In this document: piece by piece, positions 15,925 to 24,600 of the stretch
Position numbering within the stretch: position 1 is the stretch's first letter
Layout: each line of letters opens with the position of its first letter
Assembly: GCA_031265355.1 (NCBI GenBank)
Contig: JAISCT010000060.1
Span: 1 to 64,000 of the forward strand
Source of the DNA: Oscillospiraceae bacterium
GTDB lineage: Bacteria; Bacillota; Clostridia; Oscillospirales; UBA929
Direction of reading: 5' to 3'
DNA length: 64,000 nt
Program-made: the position numbers and the translations under genes
The notes under the pieces: model-generated
Told to the model about the DNA's origin: nothing
Databases searched by the model: none
The model's input: the letters and a program-made list of their open reading frames with translations, nothing else

Positions 15925-16854
15925 TCAGTCGGCCGGGGTACCGTCGGCGACGGCGCAGGCCAGCACCAACGCGTTGTATTTTTCCTCGGCGGACGAACCG
16001 CGCGATGTGACGATGATGGGGCAGACCGCCCCCATTACGAGTCCGGCCATCCGGGCGCCGGCCATCTCCACCAGACTCTTGCCCAGGATGTTGCCCGTGT
16101 GGATATTCGACACGACAAGGATATCGGCGTCGCCGGCACAGGGGCTCCGATATCCTTTTGTTTCGGCGCGCGCACGCACCAAGGCGAGATCCAGGGAGAT
16201 CGGCCCTTCCACAATGCAGTGCCGGATCTCGCCGTCCCGGTTCATCTCTCTCAGCGCCGCCGCCTCCACCGTCTCGGGCATGCGCGGATTCACCTTCTCC
16301 ACCGCGGCCAGGATCCCGACCTTCGGTGTGTCGTTGCCCAACGCGCGCATCACGCGCACGGCGTTGTCGATGATGTGCTTCTTCTGTTCCATCGTCGGAT
16401 ACGGCAGCATGCCGCCGTCCGTCGTGATGAGCAGCTTGTGGTACGCGGGGATCTCGTTTACCGAGAGGTGCGACATCACACCGCCGAGAGAGAGCCCCGC
16501 CTCCTTGTGCAGCACCGCGCGCAGCAGTTCACTGGTCTCCATATGGCCTTTCATCAGAACCTGCGCCCGGCCCTCACGAATCAGCGCGACCCCCGCCTGC
16601 GCGGCGGCGTCCGTGGTCTCTGCATCGAGGATCCGATCGTCGGAGACCGTGCGGCCCAGCCGTTCGGCCGCGGCGCGGATCTCTGCGGCGCGGCCGACGA
16701 GAAGCGAACCCAGCAGCCCCTCCGCCTCCGCCTGGAACAGCGCCGCCAGCGCGTGTTCGTCCGCCGCGCAGACAAGCGCTACCGTCCGCCGCGCCGGCGC
16801 GGCTTTTACCCGCCGCGCCACTTCTGAAAACGATTTGATTGTCACGCCGCTCAC
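15925..16854 (-). CDS. ptb: Phosphate butyryltransferase
   Basis: 309 aa from the GTG at 16854, which overlaps the TGA of the upstream gene (GTGA) and follows GGGAGG; a GTG at 16845 is an alternative start. Family signatures: QVLMKGHMET, LSHLSVNEIPAYHKLLITTD, GILAAVEKVNPRMPET, EGPISLDLAL and DILVVSNIHTGNILGK. It catalyses acyl-CoA + Pi to acyl phosphate + CoA. It is translationally coupled to the aldehyde dehydrogenase and is followed by buk. Confidence 0.93.
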   Translation of the reverse strand: MSGVTIKSFSEVARRVKAAPARRTVALVCAADEHALAALFQAEAEGLLGSLLVGRAAEIRAAAERLGRTVSDDRILDAETTDAAAQAGVALIREGRAQVLMKGHMETSELLRAVLHKEAGLSLGGVMSHLSVNEIPAYHKLLITTDGGMLPYPTMEQKKHIIDNAVRVMRALGNDTPKVGILAAVEKVNPRMPETVEAAALREMNRDGEIRHCIVEGPISLDLALVRARAETKGYRSPCAGDADILVVSNIHTGNILGKSLVEMAGARMAGLVMGAVCPIIVTSRGSSAEEKYNALVLACAVADGTPAD

Positions 16855-18230
16855 GCCTCCTCCCAAATTTGTTCGACGGTGGGGATGTCCTCTTCCCGGC
16901 GCATCCAGCCGATGCGCGAGATGTTGATCAGATGTTCAAACGTCAGGTTCTCTGAGATCGAGTTGTTGCCCCAGGAACCGCAGCCCAGCGTACTGGTGGG
17001 GTTGAAGCCGTTGGCCAGCGCGGGGTTTGCGGCAAAGATGCCGGGCTGATTCACCAGCAGCCGGCTCACAGGGAGCTGCGTGCCGCAGTACTCGGCCTTT
17101 TTCTCGTCGTTTGTATGGACGACGGCGGTGTGACCCGCGCCCTCATAGCGCAAATTGGTCTTCGCGATCTCCACCGCCTGCTCAAAGGTGTCATAGGGAA
17201 AAGCCACCAGCACCGGGCACATCTTTTCGCCGCACAGCGGGTCGGCCGCGCCGATCCGTTCGGAATCTCCCAGCAGCAGGATGGCGGCGGTCTCCGGCGG
17301 GATCTCCACACCGGCCTCCCGGGCGATGGCCTGGGCATTCTGACCGACAAGGCGCCGGTTGATGGGTCCGCCGTTTGGAAACAGCGCCGTACGGAATTTT
17401 TCCACCTCGTTCGGATCTTCAACGTAGTGGGCTCCGCTGGCCTGCAGCGCCGCAACGACCTCGCCCTGGTCCGTCCGCGGCAGGATGACGGACTGGTTCC
17501 CGGCGCAGATGAGGCCGTTGTCGAAGCTGCGCCCGAGGACGATCTGGGCGGCGGCCTGCGCGTAGTCAACGTCTTTGTCGAGGATGGTCTGCACATTGCC
17601 GGGTCCTACGCCGAAGGCCGGACGGCCGCTTGAGTACGCCGCCTGCACCATCGCAGCGCCGCCTGTCGCGATGATCACATCGCAGCGCCGCATCAGGAGC
17701 TGCGTGCACTCGATCGAGGGTTCCTCGACGCACTGGATCAGGTGTTCGGGCGCGCCCGCCTCCGCCAGCGCGCGGGTCAGGATCTCTACGGTGTGGCGCG
17801 TGGTCCGCTTGGCCCGGGGGTGCGGCGCCACGATCAGCACATTGCGCCCCTTGAGGGCGAAGGCCGCGTTGAAGAGCACCGTGATGTTTGGGTTTGTCGT
17901 GGGCGCCACCGAGCAGAGGACGCCCTTGGGAGAAGCGACGTAGGTCAGGCGCTTCTCAGGATCGGAGCCGATGACGCCCACCGACCGCTTTCTTTTCAGC
18001 GCATACCAGATGCCGTCGGGGGAAGTCGTGTTCTTCTCGAGTTTCGACGCGTAGTCCCCAAGGCCGGTCTCCTCGACAACCTCGCGGGAGAGCGCCTCCG
18101 CATGCGCTTTGAAGGCGAGGAGCATCATCCTGAGGCAGGCGTCGACGCGCGCCTGATCAAAGACGGAGAAGGCCGCAAGCGCCGTACGCGCCCTGTGAAG
18201 CATACCGGCAACAATTTGTTCGTTATCCAT
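16851..18230 (-). CDS. CoA-acylating aldehyde dehydrogenase
   Basis: 459 aa; ATG at 18230 with AAAAGGAG upstream. The catalytic Cys lies in NGLICAGNQSV (~residue 240). The C-terminus (TLGCGSWGNNSISENLTF, then HLINI) is the hallmark of the acylating AdhE/EutE/SucD branch, not of acid-forming dehydrogenases. It would convert an aldehyde + CoA + NAD(P)+ to acyl-CoA, or the reverse. With ptb and buk it makes an energy-conserving aldehyde-to-acid route. Sulfoacetaldehyde and succinate-semialdehyde enzymes belong to the same branch, so the aldehyde is not fixed by sequence. No microcompartment genes or targeting peptide are seen. Confidence 0.88.
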   Translation of the reverse strand: MDNEQIVAGMLHRARTALAAFSVFDQARVDACLRMMLLAFKAHAEALSREVVEETGLGDYASKLEKNTTSPDGIWYALKRKRSVGVIGSDPEKRLTYVASPKGVLCSVAPTTNPNITVLFNAAFALKGRNVLIVAPHPRAKRTTRHTVEILTRALAEAGAPEHLIQCVEEPSIECTQLLMRRCDVIIATGGAAMVQAAYSSGRPAFGVGPGNVQTILDKDVDYAQAAAQIVLGRSFDNGLICAGNQSVILPRTDQGEVVAALQASGAHYVEDPNEVEKFRTALFPNGGPINRRLVGQNAQAIAREAGVEIPPETAAILLLGDSERIGAADPLCGEKMCPVLVAFPYDTFEQAVEIAKTNLRYEGAGHTAVVHTNDEKKAEYCGTQLPVSRLLVNQPGIFAANPALANGFNPTSTLGCGSWGNNSISENLTFEHLINISRIGWMRREEDIPTVEQIWEEA

Positions 18231-18348
18231 AATTTTTTAGCTCCTTTTCGTGGTATTTGCATCATTCTGGCCCCTTCATCGTACCACGCTTTGTATATGC
18301 GCGATTGTATTTAAAGGCGCCTCTCTCAGGGCGCCTCTCCATCGAAAA

Positions 18349-18396
18349 CGCCCCGGAGGAAAAGCGGCCAAAGCGGTCCGCATTGCCTCCGGGGCG
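18349..18396 (-). terminator. Terminator of the AraC regulator gene
   Basis: CGCCCCGGAGG against CCTCCGGGGCG (18349-18359 / 18386-18396); on the minus strand the stem is followed by TTTTCG, 20 bp after the stop at 18416. Confidence 0.75.
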
Positions 18397-18415
18397 CTGG
18401 GAGCCGTGCATGTCC

Positions 18416-19273
18416 TCACGAAAGGGCCGCCGCGCGCGCGCGGGCTGAACGGAATGTCCGGCGGAACCTGTCCGGCGGCATCATGGCAAACCGCTTGAAG
18501 TCCCGTATCAGATGCGCCTGGTCAAAATACCCGTTGTTGAACACAAGGGACGAGACCCCGACATCCTTCTCTTTCAGAAGATCCTTGAGCACGCTTTGGA
18601 AGCGCATGACGCCGCTGTACTGTTTGGGAGAACAGCCGTGCACTTCTTTGAAACGCTCCCGGCAGTACCGCTCGGAGTAGCCCGTCACCTGCCGCATGTT
18701 GTTAAACAGGACATTGCCCCTGGAGGAGCAGATCATTACGGTGAAGTAATCGATGAAGGTAGGATCGTAGTCGTGGTTTGTCATATGTCGGTCGGCAAAC
18801 GTGCAGAACAGACGAATCCGTTCTTCAAAATCGCCGGTTGCACGCATCTGCGCCAGCAGTTCCTCCGTCATGGGGTAGGCCTCGCAAAAGGATACGGCAG
18901 AATCGGCGAGTTCGCTCAGTTTGAATTTCTCGCACTTGAGTCCGAGGTTTGAGTACGGTTTGAACCCGAAATACTCGGTGTCCGGTTTGACGGTGAGCAT
19001 CTTAGGCTCAAAGAACGCCCCCGAGAAGATCGCGTCGGGATTTTGAAAACCGCACTCGATAAAGACATTCGAGCACGCGTCCGGCAGGATGCGAATCTGA
19101 CACAGTTCCGGATCCGGGCTGGACCGAAACTGATAACAGAGCGCGCCCTTTTTAATACCGACGCCGTTCCAGTTGATCGCCTTCTCCCGGTAATCTCGGA
19201 CTCGGATGTTGAGAAGGGGCTGAAAGGGGGGCGAATTGTCCTGAAGATCTCGAAGAACATCTGCCACAATCAT
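18416..19273 (-). CDS. AraC-family transcriptional regulator
   Basis: 285 aa. The C-terminal ~100 residues hold two helix-turn-helix motifs (MRQVTGYSERYCRERFKEVH and SSLVFNNGYFDQAHLIRDFK, then MMPPDRFRRTFR), the AraC/XylS arrangement. The N-terminal ~150 residues look like a cupin-type sensor. It lies immediately upstream of, and co-directional with, the aldehyde dehydrogenase-ptb-buk-amidohydrolase run and has its own terminator, so it is the natural candidate regulator. The inducer is unknown. Confidence 0.85.
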   Translation of the reverse strand: MIVADVLRDLQDNSPPFQPLLNIRVRDYREKAINWNGVGIKKGALCYQFRSSPDPELCQIRILPDACSNVFIECGFQNPDAIFSGAFFEPKMLTVKPDTEYFGFKPYSNLGLKCEKFKLSELADSAVSFCEAYPMTEELLAQMRATGDFEERIRLFCTFADRHMTNHDYDPTFIDYFTVMICSSRGNVLFNNMRQVTGYSERYCRERFKEVHGCSPKQYSGVMRFQSVLKDLLKEKDVGVSSLVFNNGYFDQAHLIRDFKRFAMMPPDRFRRTFRSARARAAALS

Positions 19274-19485
19274 TCGTCGTCACTCTTTTTCTGTAATCTC
19301 GCAGGCCGGAAACGCTGCCCGCGGTGATGGAAAAAAGGTCCGCCCTTGCCTCGCCGATCGTCCTCTCCGAGCGACAATACACGGACGGCCTTCAGGATCC
19401 GACCTCTACACTATGATTTTACCCGATCTGGCGTTAAAAATCAAGTCAAAACGTTCAAAATTTCCCAAAATTCGCCATTGCCTCC

Positions 19486-19860
19486 TCAGACGGTTGCAAA
19501 CAATTTCGAAATGATGCGCCACCGCCCATCCGTTTTGATCAAGTGGAAGAAGTCCACGAGCCGCCCCTCGCTGCGAAAGCCTGTCTCGGACAGCGTCACC
19601 GAGGCAACGCCGCCCTCGATGTGAATATGCTCCACCTCGGCCTGGTAGGGGTCTTTGTTTGAAGCCATCGACGGAAGACCGCCAATGTCGGCGATGAAGC
19701 CGGAGGGATCCGCCAGGAGCACATTCGGCCCCAGGTACCCGTTCATGACGGCCTTCTCGTGGAATACGTCCTTCAGCAGATCCACATCCGCCCGGTACGT
19801 GCCCTCTTTGTAATTTTGGATTACTTGCAGGATCGCTTTTGTCTCTACATGGTTGTTCAT
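19486..19860 (-). CDS. NTF2-fold / putative lumazine-binding family protein
   Basis: 124 aa; ATG at 19860 with AAGGAGG upstream. The pattern (ILQVIQNYKEGTYRADVDLL, then FHEKAVMNGYLG, GRLVDFFHLIKTDGRWRII) matches the PF12893-type SnoaL/NTF2 fold: a helical start, a cone-shaped beta sheet and the terminal GRWRII strand. Members are small-molecule-binding or isomerase-like; the function is unknown. Its position between the AraC gene and the divergent MFS permease suggests a role in the same pathway. Confidence 0.75.
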   Translation of the reverse strand: MNNHVETKAILQVIQNYKEGTYRADVDLLKDVFHEKAVMNGYLGPNVLLADPSGFIADIGGLPSMASNKDPYQAEVEHIHIEGGVASVTLSETGFRSEGRLVDFFHLIKTDGRWRIISKLFATV

Positions 19861-20217
19861 TCATATATCCTCCTTATGTTTATCGTAACATCTCCTCCTC
19901 TACCATAGCACACTGTTTTCGGCGGGCATTGCAAAAAACGGAAGCCGCCGGCGTGCCAATACCGCATGGAATATCTTATTTATATCCCCTGTGTTTTACA
20001 GTTTTCCCTTTGATTTCATCATTTTCTATATATGATTACGTTAAAATATGATGAAAATATCCGCTTTTTGCAATCAGAGCCCCATCTTTGATGCTACACT
20101 ATGGGCATAGCACAAAATACACAAAAACAACGGTGAGATTGTGTGTTTTTCAGTGCGGATACCTCCTTGCGGTTGGAAGCAAATTGCATAAAAATAATCA
20201 GAAGGGATTGTCGCCGC
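19861..20217. other. Divergent intergenic region (357 bp)
   Basis: AT-rich control region between the NTF2-fold gene (minus) and the MFS gene (plus). A TTGCAA at 19930-19935 followed on the minus strand by a CTATGG-like -10 could drive the minus gene. No clean consensus promoter is seen for the plus gene, and no ORF or repeat. Confidence 0.4.
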
Positions 20218-21420
20218 ATGCAGAAGAAAACAAGCAGCATCGCCCTAATCATCGCCATCCTGGCCCTGGCCTGCCTGGCTCAGATGAACGACATGGTTTC
20301 CGTCATCATGGCCGATCTCGACGCCGCGTTCCCCACCGCCGGCCCGATTGCCATCCAGTACGTCATGCAGATGGGTATGATAGGCGGGTTCCCTATCTCT
20401 CTCCTCGTCGGTTTCCTGACGCACAAATTCCGCATCAAGTCCATGCTCCTTGTCGGCGCCGCGTGCATCATCGTCGGCGGTCTCACGCCGCTCTTCATCC
20501 ACGGACATCTGGCCGTCTTGTACGTCTGCAATTTCCTCGTGGGCGCCGGTCAGGGCTTCATGCTCCCGCTCATCACCACACTGATCATGCAGCACTTCGA
20601 AGACCGCCGCCAGCACACCCTGCTCGGTCTCAACGCCACCTTCAACGCGGGCGCCTCCGCGCTGCTGCTGCTGGCCGCGGGCCCTCTGGCCGTCAGAGGC
20701 TGGGTCAACATCTTCTACCTCTACCTGATGGCCGTGCCCATGTTCCTCGTCGCACTTTTCTGCCTGCCGAAAGGTGAACTGGCGCCCCCGCCCCCGGCCG
20801 GCGCCGCCAAAAAGGTCCCCGTGCCTGTGAAGGGCTGGATCCAATGCATCCTCGTCGTGCTGATGTTCGTCTGTTACGTCACGTTCCCGCTCAACATCTC
20901 TCTGTACATCAGCGCGGAGAGCCTCGGCGACGCCACGGTCTCCGGTCTCGCGATGTTTGTCACCACCGTCGTCGGCGCGGGCGTCGGCGTCGTGTTCCAG
21001 CCGCTCATTCGCCGGGTGAAGCTCTATGTCGGCGCCTTGGCTTCCCTCTTCGGCCTGGCCGGCATGCTGGCCGTCGCCCTTTTCCACGGCATCTTCTTCA
21101 TCTATCTCTCCGCCGTGTTGCTCGGCATCTTCTTCGGGGTCCAGATCAGCGGCGGCAGCTATGTGGTCGGGCGCCTCTGCACCTCCGACCAGATAGCCCC
21201 CACACTCTCGATCTCAATGAGTTTCATGACGCTTGGCGTCATCCTCTCTCCCATCCTCATCAATGCGCTCACCGCACTTTGGGGCGGGCTCGGCGCCAAA
21301 GGCGCGTTCACCACCTCGGCCATTCTCTTCGGCATCATCCTGGCGCTGGAGATCGTCTGGAGCGCCTACCTCACAAAAACCTGCCCAAACCCAGCGCCGG
21401 AGGCGCGCCCCGCCGTCTGA
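20218..21420 (+). CDS. MFS transporter
   Basis: ATG at 20218 with AGAAGGGA upstream; the frame opens earlier (20143) but the charged extension is not membrane-like. 400 aa with about 12 hydrophobic segments in two six-helix halves around a basic loop (PAGAAKKVPVPVKGW). The helix 2-3 loop (GFLTHKFRIKS) matches the MFS G-x-L-(D/T)-(R/H) signature. It should move a small solute using the proton gradient; the neighbouring pathway makes an organic acid or related substrate plausible cargo. Confidence 0.85.
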   Translation: MQKKTSSIALIIAILALACLAQMNDMVSVIMADLDAAFPTAGPIAIQYVMQMGMIGGFPISLLVGFLTHKFRIKSMLLVGAACIIVGGLTPLFIHGHLAVLYVCNFLVGAGQGFMLPLITTLIMQHFEDRRQHTLLGLNATFNAGASALLLLAAGPLAVRGWVNIFYLYLMAVPMFLVALFCLPKGELAPPPPAGAAKKVPVPVKGWIQCILVVLMFVCYVTFPLNISLYISAESLGDATVSGLAMFVTTVVGAGVGVVFQPLIRRVKLYVGALASLFGLAGMLAVALFHGIFFIYLSAVLLGIFFGVQISGGSYVVGRLCTSDQIAPTLSISMSFMTLGVILSPILINALTALWGGLGAKGAFTTSAILFGIILALEIVWSAYLTKTCPNPAPEARPAV

Positions 21421-21471
21421 CGCCGGGCGTCTGGCATGTGTAATTTGCACAGATTGTATGCGAAAATCCGC

Positions 21472-21500
21472 TTGACTTTACCCCCACTTCGTGATATTTT
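21472..21500 (+). promoter_or_regulatory. Promoter of the GH97 gene
   Basis: TTGACT (21472-21477), 17 bp, TATTTT (21495-21500). Leader of ~105 nt to the ATG at 21612. Confidence 0.75.
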
Positions 21501-21522
21501 AGAGGGGATAGAGATCAACTGA

Positions 21523-21590
21523 GCGCCTCTGGGGGCGGCCAAAGGCCGCCCCCGTTTCTGCCAAAGGCAGTGACGAACACGGAGAGGCGC
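21523..21590 (+). promoter_or_regulatory. Structured leader of the GH97 mRNA
   Basis: A 10-bp hairpin GGGGGCGGCC-AAA-GGCCGCCCCC (21531-21553) sits inside a second pairing, GCGCCTCT (21523-21530) with AGAGGCGC (21583-21590). The structure ends just before the ribosome site (AGAAGGGAG, from ~21596). An attenuator or translation-control role is inferred. Confidence 0.5.
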
Positions 21591-21611
21591 CGGAAGAAGG
21601 GAGCAAGCACG

Positions 21612-24600
21612 ATGTCTACCTCTCACGCGCGCACCTCATCCCCGCGCTCGGCCGGCCGCCGGGGTGGTCTGCGGATCGGCCGATTGGCGGCCTTTGTCGC
21701 CGCCGTAGCGCTGCTGTTTGGGCTGTACCCGCCGCTGCCGGTCCCGCCGGCGGCCGCGGCCCCCGGGTATCTGCAGCTCGAGACGCTCACGCCTGTTTCC
21801 ACCAGCTACACCTACGACAGATACCGCGTCAACGAGGCGCCGGACGGTCGCGGCGCTCTGAAACTGAAGGACCCAGACGGCCAAACGGTCACTTATGCGT
21901 ACGGCTTTGCCGCGCACGCCAATTCAGAGGTGGTCTTTGCCGTCGAAGGCTTCCACGCAACCCGGTTCACTGCCTTTTACGGCGTCAACGACCCCGACCG
22001 GGCCGCGAACAACGGCCGCGTGCAGTTCTTTCTCTATGCGGACGATACCCTGCTGCTGGACAGCTCGATCCTCGGGGTCGGCTACCTGACAGACCGGGAC
22101 GTGCGCGGCGCGGCGGACGTGGCGATCCCCGAAGGCGCCCAGACACTGCGGCTTCTGACCCGGGGCGTCGCGGAGGGCGGCAATTCGATCAGCCACGCGC
22201 ACGGCATCTGGGTAGAACCCAGGCTGTACGTCGACGACACGGACCGTCTCCTCACTTCGTTGTACCTGCCGGCCACGCTGGAGGCCGGCGGCACGGCGCT
22301 CGCCGTGCCCCGTTTTTCAACGCTGGCCGGCGCCCCGGTGGACGCCGCGCCGAGCGAGCAGCATTTTTCCTCTTCAAATGAAACCGTCGTCACCGTGAGC
22401 GAAACGGGCGCCCTCACCGCCCACGCGGCCGGGGAGGCAATCATCCGTTACCGCGCGGTCGTAAACGGCCGGGAGACGGCGGCCGCCGCCCCACTCCGCG
22501 TGATCGCATACGCCGAAGCCTGGACGCTGAACGCCCCGAACGGACGCGGCGGCGTGCGTGCGCGGCTCGACGACAGCGGCATTTTGTCTTACTACGCCGT
22601 GCAGGAGACCGAGATCGTCGTGGAGCCGTCGCCCATCGGATTCAAGACGAGTTTGGGTGATTTTTCCAATGGCCTCACATTCCTGGGCCGAGAGGATCGC
22701 ACGATCGACGAGACCTATGACGTCCTCTCCGGCAAGGCCTCCACCTACACAAACCGCGCCCAGGAGATGACGTTGCGTTTTGCCAAGGGCGACGCGCACT
22801 TCGACGTCATCTTCCGGGCCTACGACGATGGCGTCGCCTTTCGCTACCGCATCGCCCGGGCGGACGGCGCGGAGGCAGACATCACGCTGACGGACGAGAC
22901 CAGCGCCTTTGCCGCGCCCGCCGGGTCTACCGTGTTCGCCATGCCGAACGGCAGCGGCAGTTTCTCTCACGAGGGCACCTACGCGCAGACCACCATTGAA
23001 AACCTAAACGGCAAGCAGACGCTGCCGCTGCTCTACGAGACGTCCGGCGGCGCCTGGGTGCTGCTCAGCGAGGCGGACCTCATCACACAGCCGTACTGCG
23101 GCTCTGTCCTCGATACGGCGGCCGGTTCGACGACGATGGAGCTCGGCTTGCCGCAGCAGCAGTCGAGCGCGCCGACGGGCCGAACCCCGTTTCAGTCGCC
23201 CTGGCGCTTCGCCGTCACGGGGCCGCTGGGTCATGTTGTAGAAAATACGATGGCCGAGAACCTGAGCCCCGCACCCGACCCAAAGTATCAGTTTGAAGAG
23301 TGGGTAAAGCCCGGCGTCTCCGTCTGGACCTGGATGGTCGGCGGGGCCGGCATCCAGAGCAACCAGACCGAGATTCGCCGTTACATCGACCTCGCCGCCG
23401 AGATGGGCTGGCAGTACTTCATCCTCGACGAGGGCTGGCAGTCGGCCGGCCGGGGCAATTACGACGGGCGCTACCCCGCAAACTTCAAGGAGAATGTCCT
23501 CGATTACGCCAAAGAGAAGGGCGTCGGCATCCTCGTGTGGGTCCATGTGAGCGACTTCGACACGGAAGCGGAGCGCCAGGCACACCTGACACAGTGGGCA
23601 AACGACGGTATCGTGGGCATCAAAGCCGATTTCTTCGACCGGGAGTCGCAGGACAGAATACAGCTCTACAGCGAGCTCTACGCGCTCTGCGCCGAGCTGC
23701 GCCTGATCCTCAACTGCCACGGCGCCAACAAACCGACCGGCGAGATCCGCACCTTCCCCAACGCACTGAACCGCGAGGGCGTGCGCGGCGAGGAGGCCAA
23801 CGGCAATTCCAGGGCGCAGGACACCATTCTGCCATTTACCCGCAGTGCTGTCGGCCCCACGGATTTCACGCCGCGCATCTACCCGGTGAGCGGCAGCAAC
23901 ATCACGACAAGCCAACAGCTCGCGCTGAACGTTCTGCTGGAGAGCGGCATCCCCTGCATGGCGGATAACGCCGCAAATTACCGCCGGACGCCGGCCTATC
24001 CGTTCCTCAAAAATCTCCCGTCCGCCTGGGACGAGACCCTCTTTCTCAGCGGACGGCCGAACGAATACGCCGCCGTCGCGCGGCGTCGGGGCGGCCTCTG
24101 GTACGTGGGCGCCGCCAACAACAACGGGCAACGGACCGTCACCTTCGCGCTGGACTTCCTCGACGAGGGCGTCGCCTACCGGGCCGAGATTTACAAAGAC
24201 AGAGTCGGCGGCGGCAAGGACGACATGGATGTGGAGACCCGGAGCGTCGTGAAAGGCGATGCAATCGACGTGGTCATGATCGACGGTGGCGGTTGCGCGC
24301 TGAAACTCATCCGGCCGACCGCTTTCGAGAGCCTTTCGCTGCCCAAGACTGTGACGGTGGCGCAGTTTGACACCTACCGCTTCGTCCCCGTGACGACGCC
24401 CGCTTTTTACGACCCCAGCGACCTGCTCTGGTCCTCCAGCGATCAGGCGGTGGCGAGCGTCTCCAGCACCGGGCTCGTCACCGCGCACGCACCCGGTCTG
24501 GCGGTCATCACCGCGCGCGCAGCCATGGGCGATGTGCAGGCCGTCTCCACGGTCCGCGTGACGCTACAGCTCGGCCACGCCCCCACAGACGGCTGGCATG

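Noticed and set aside
19406-19864. 152-codon minus-strand frame overlapping the NTF2-fold gene
   Set aside because: It is the same DNA in another frame; the 124-aa frame has the ribosome site and the recognisable fold.
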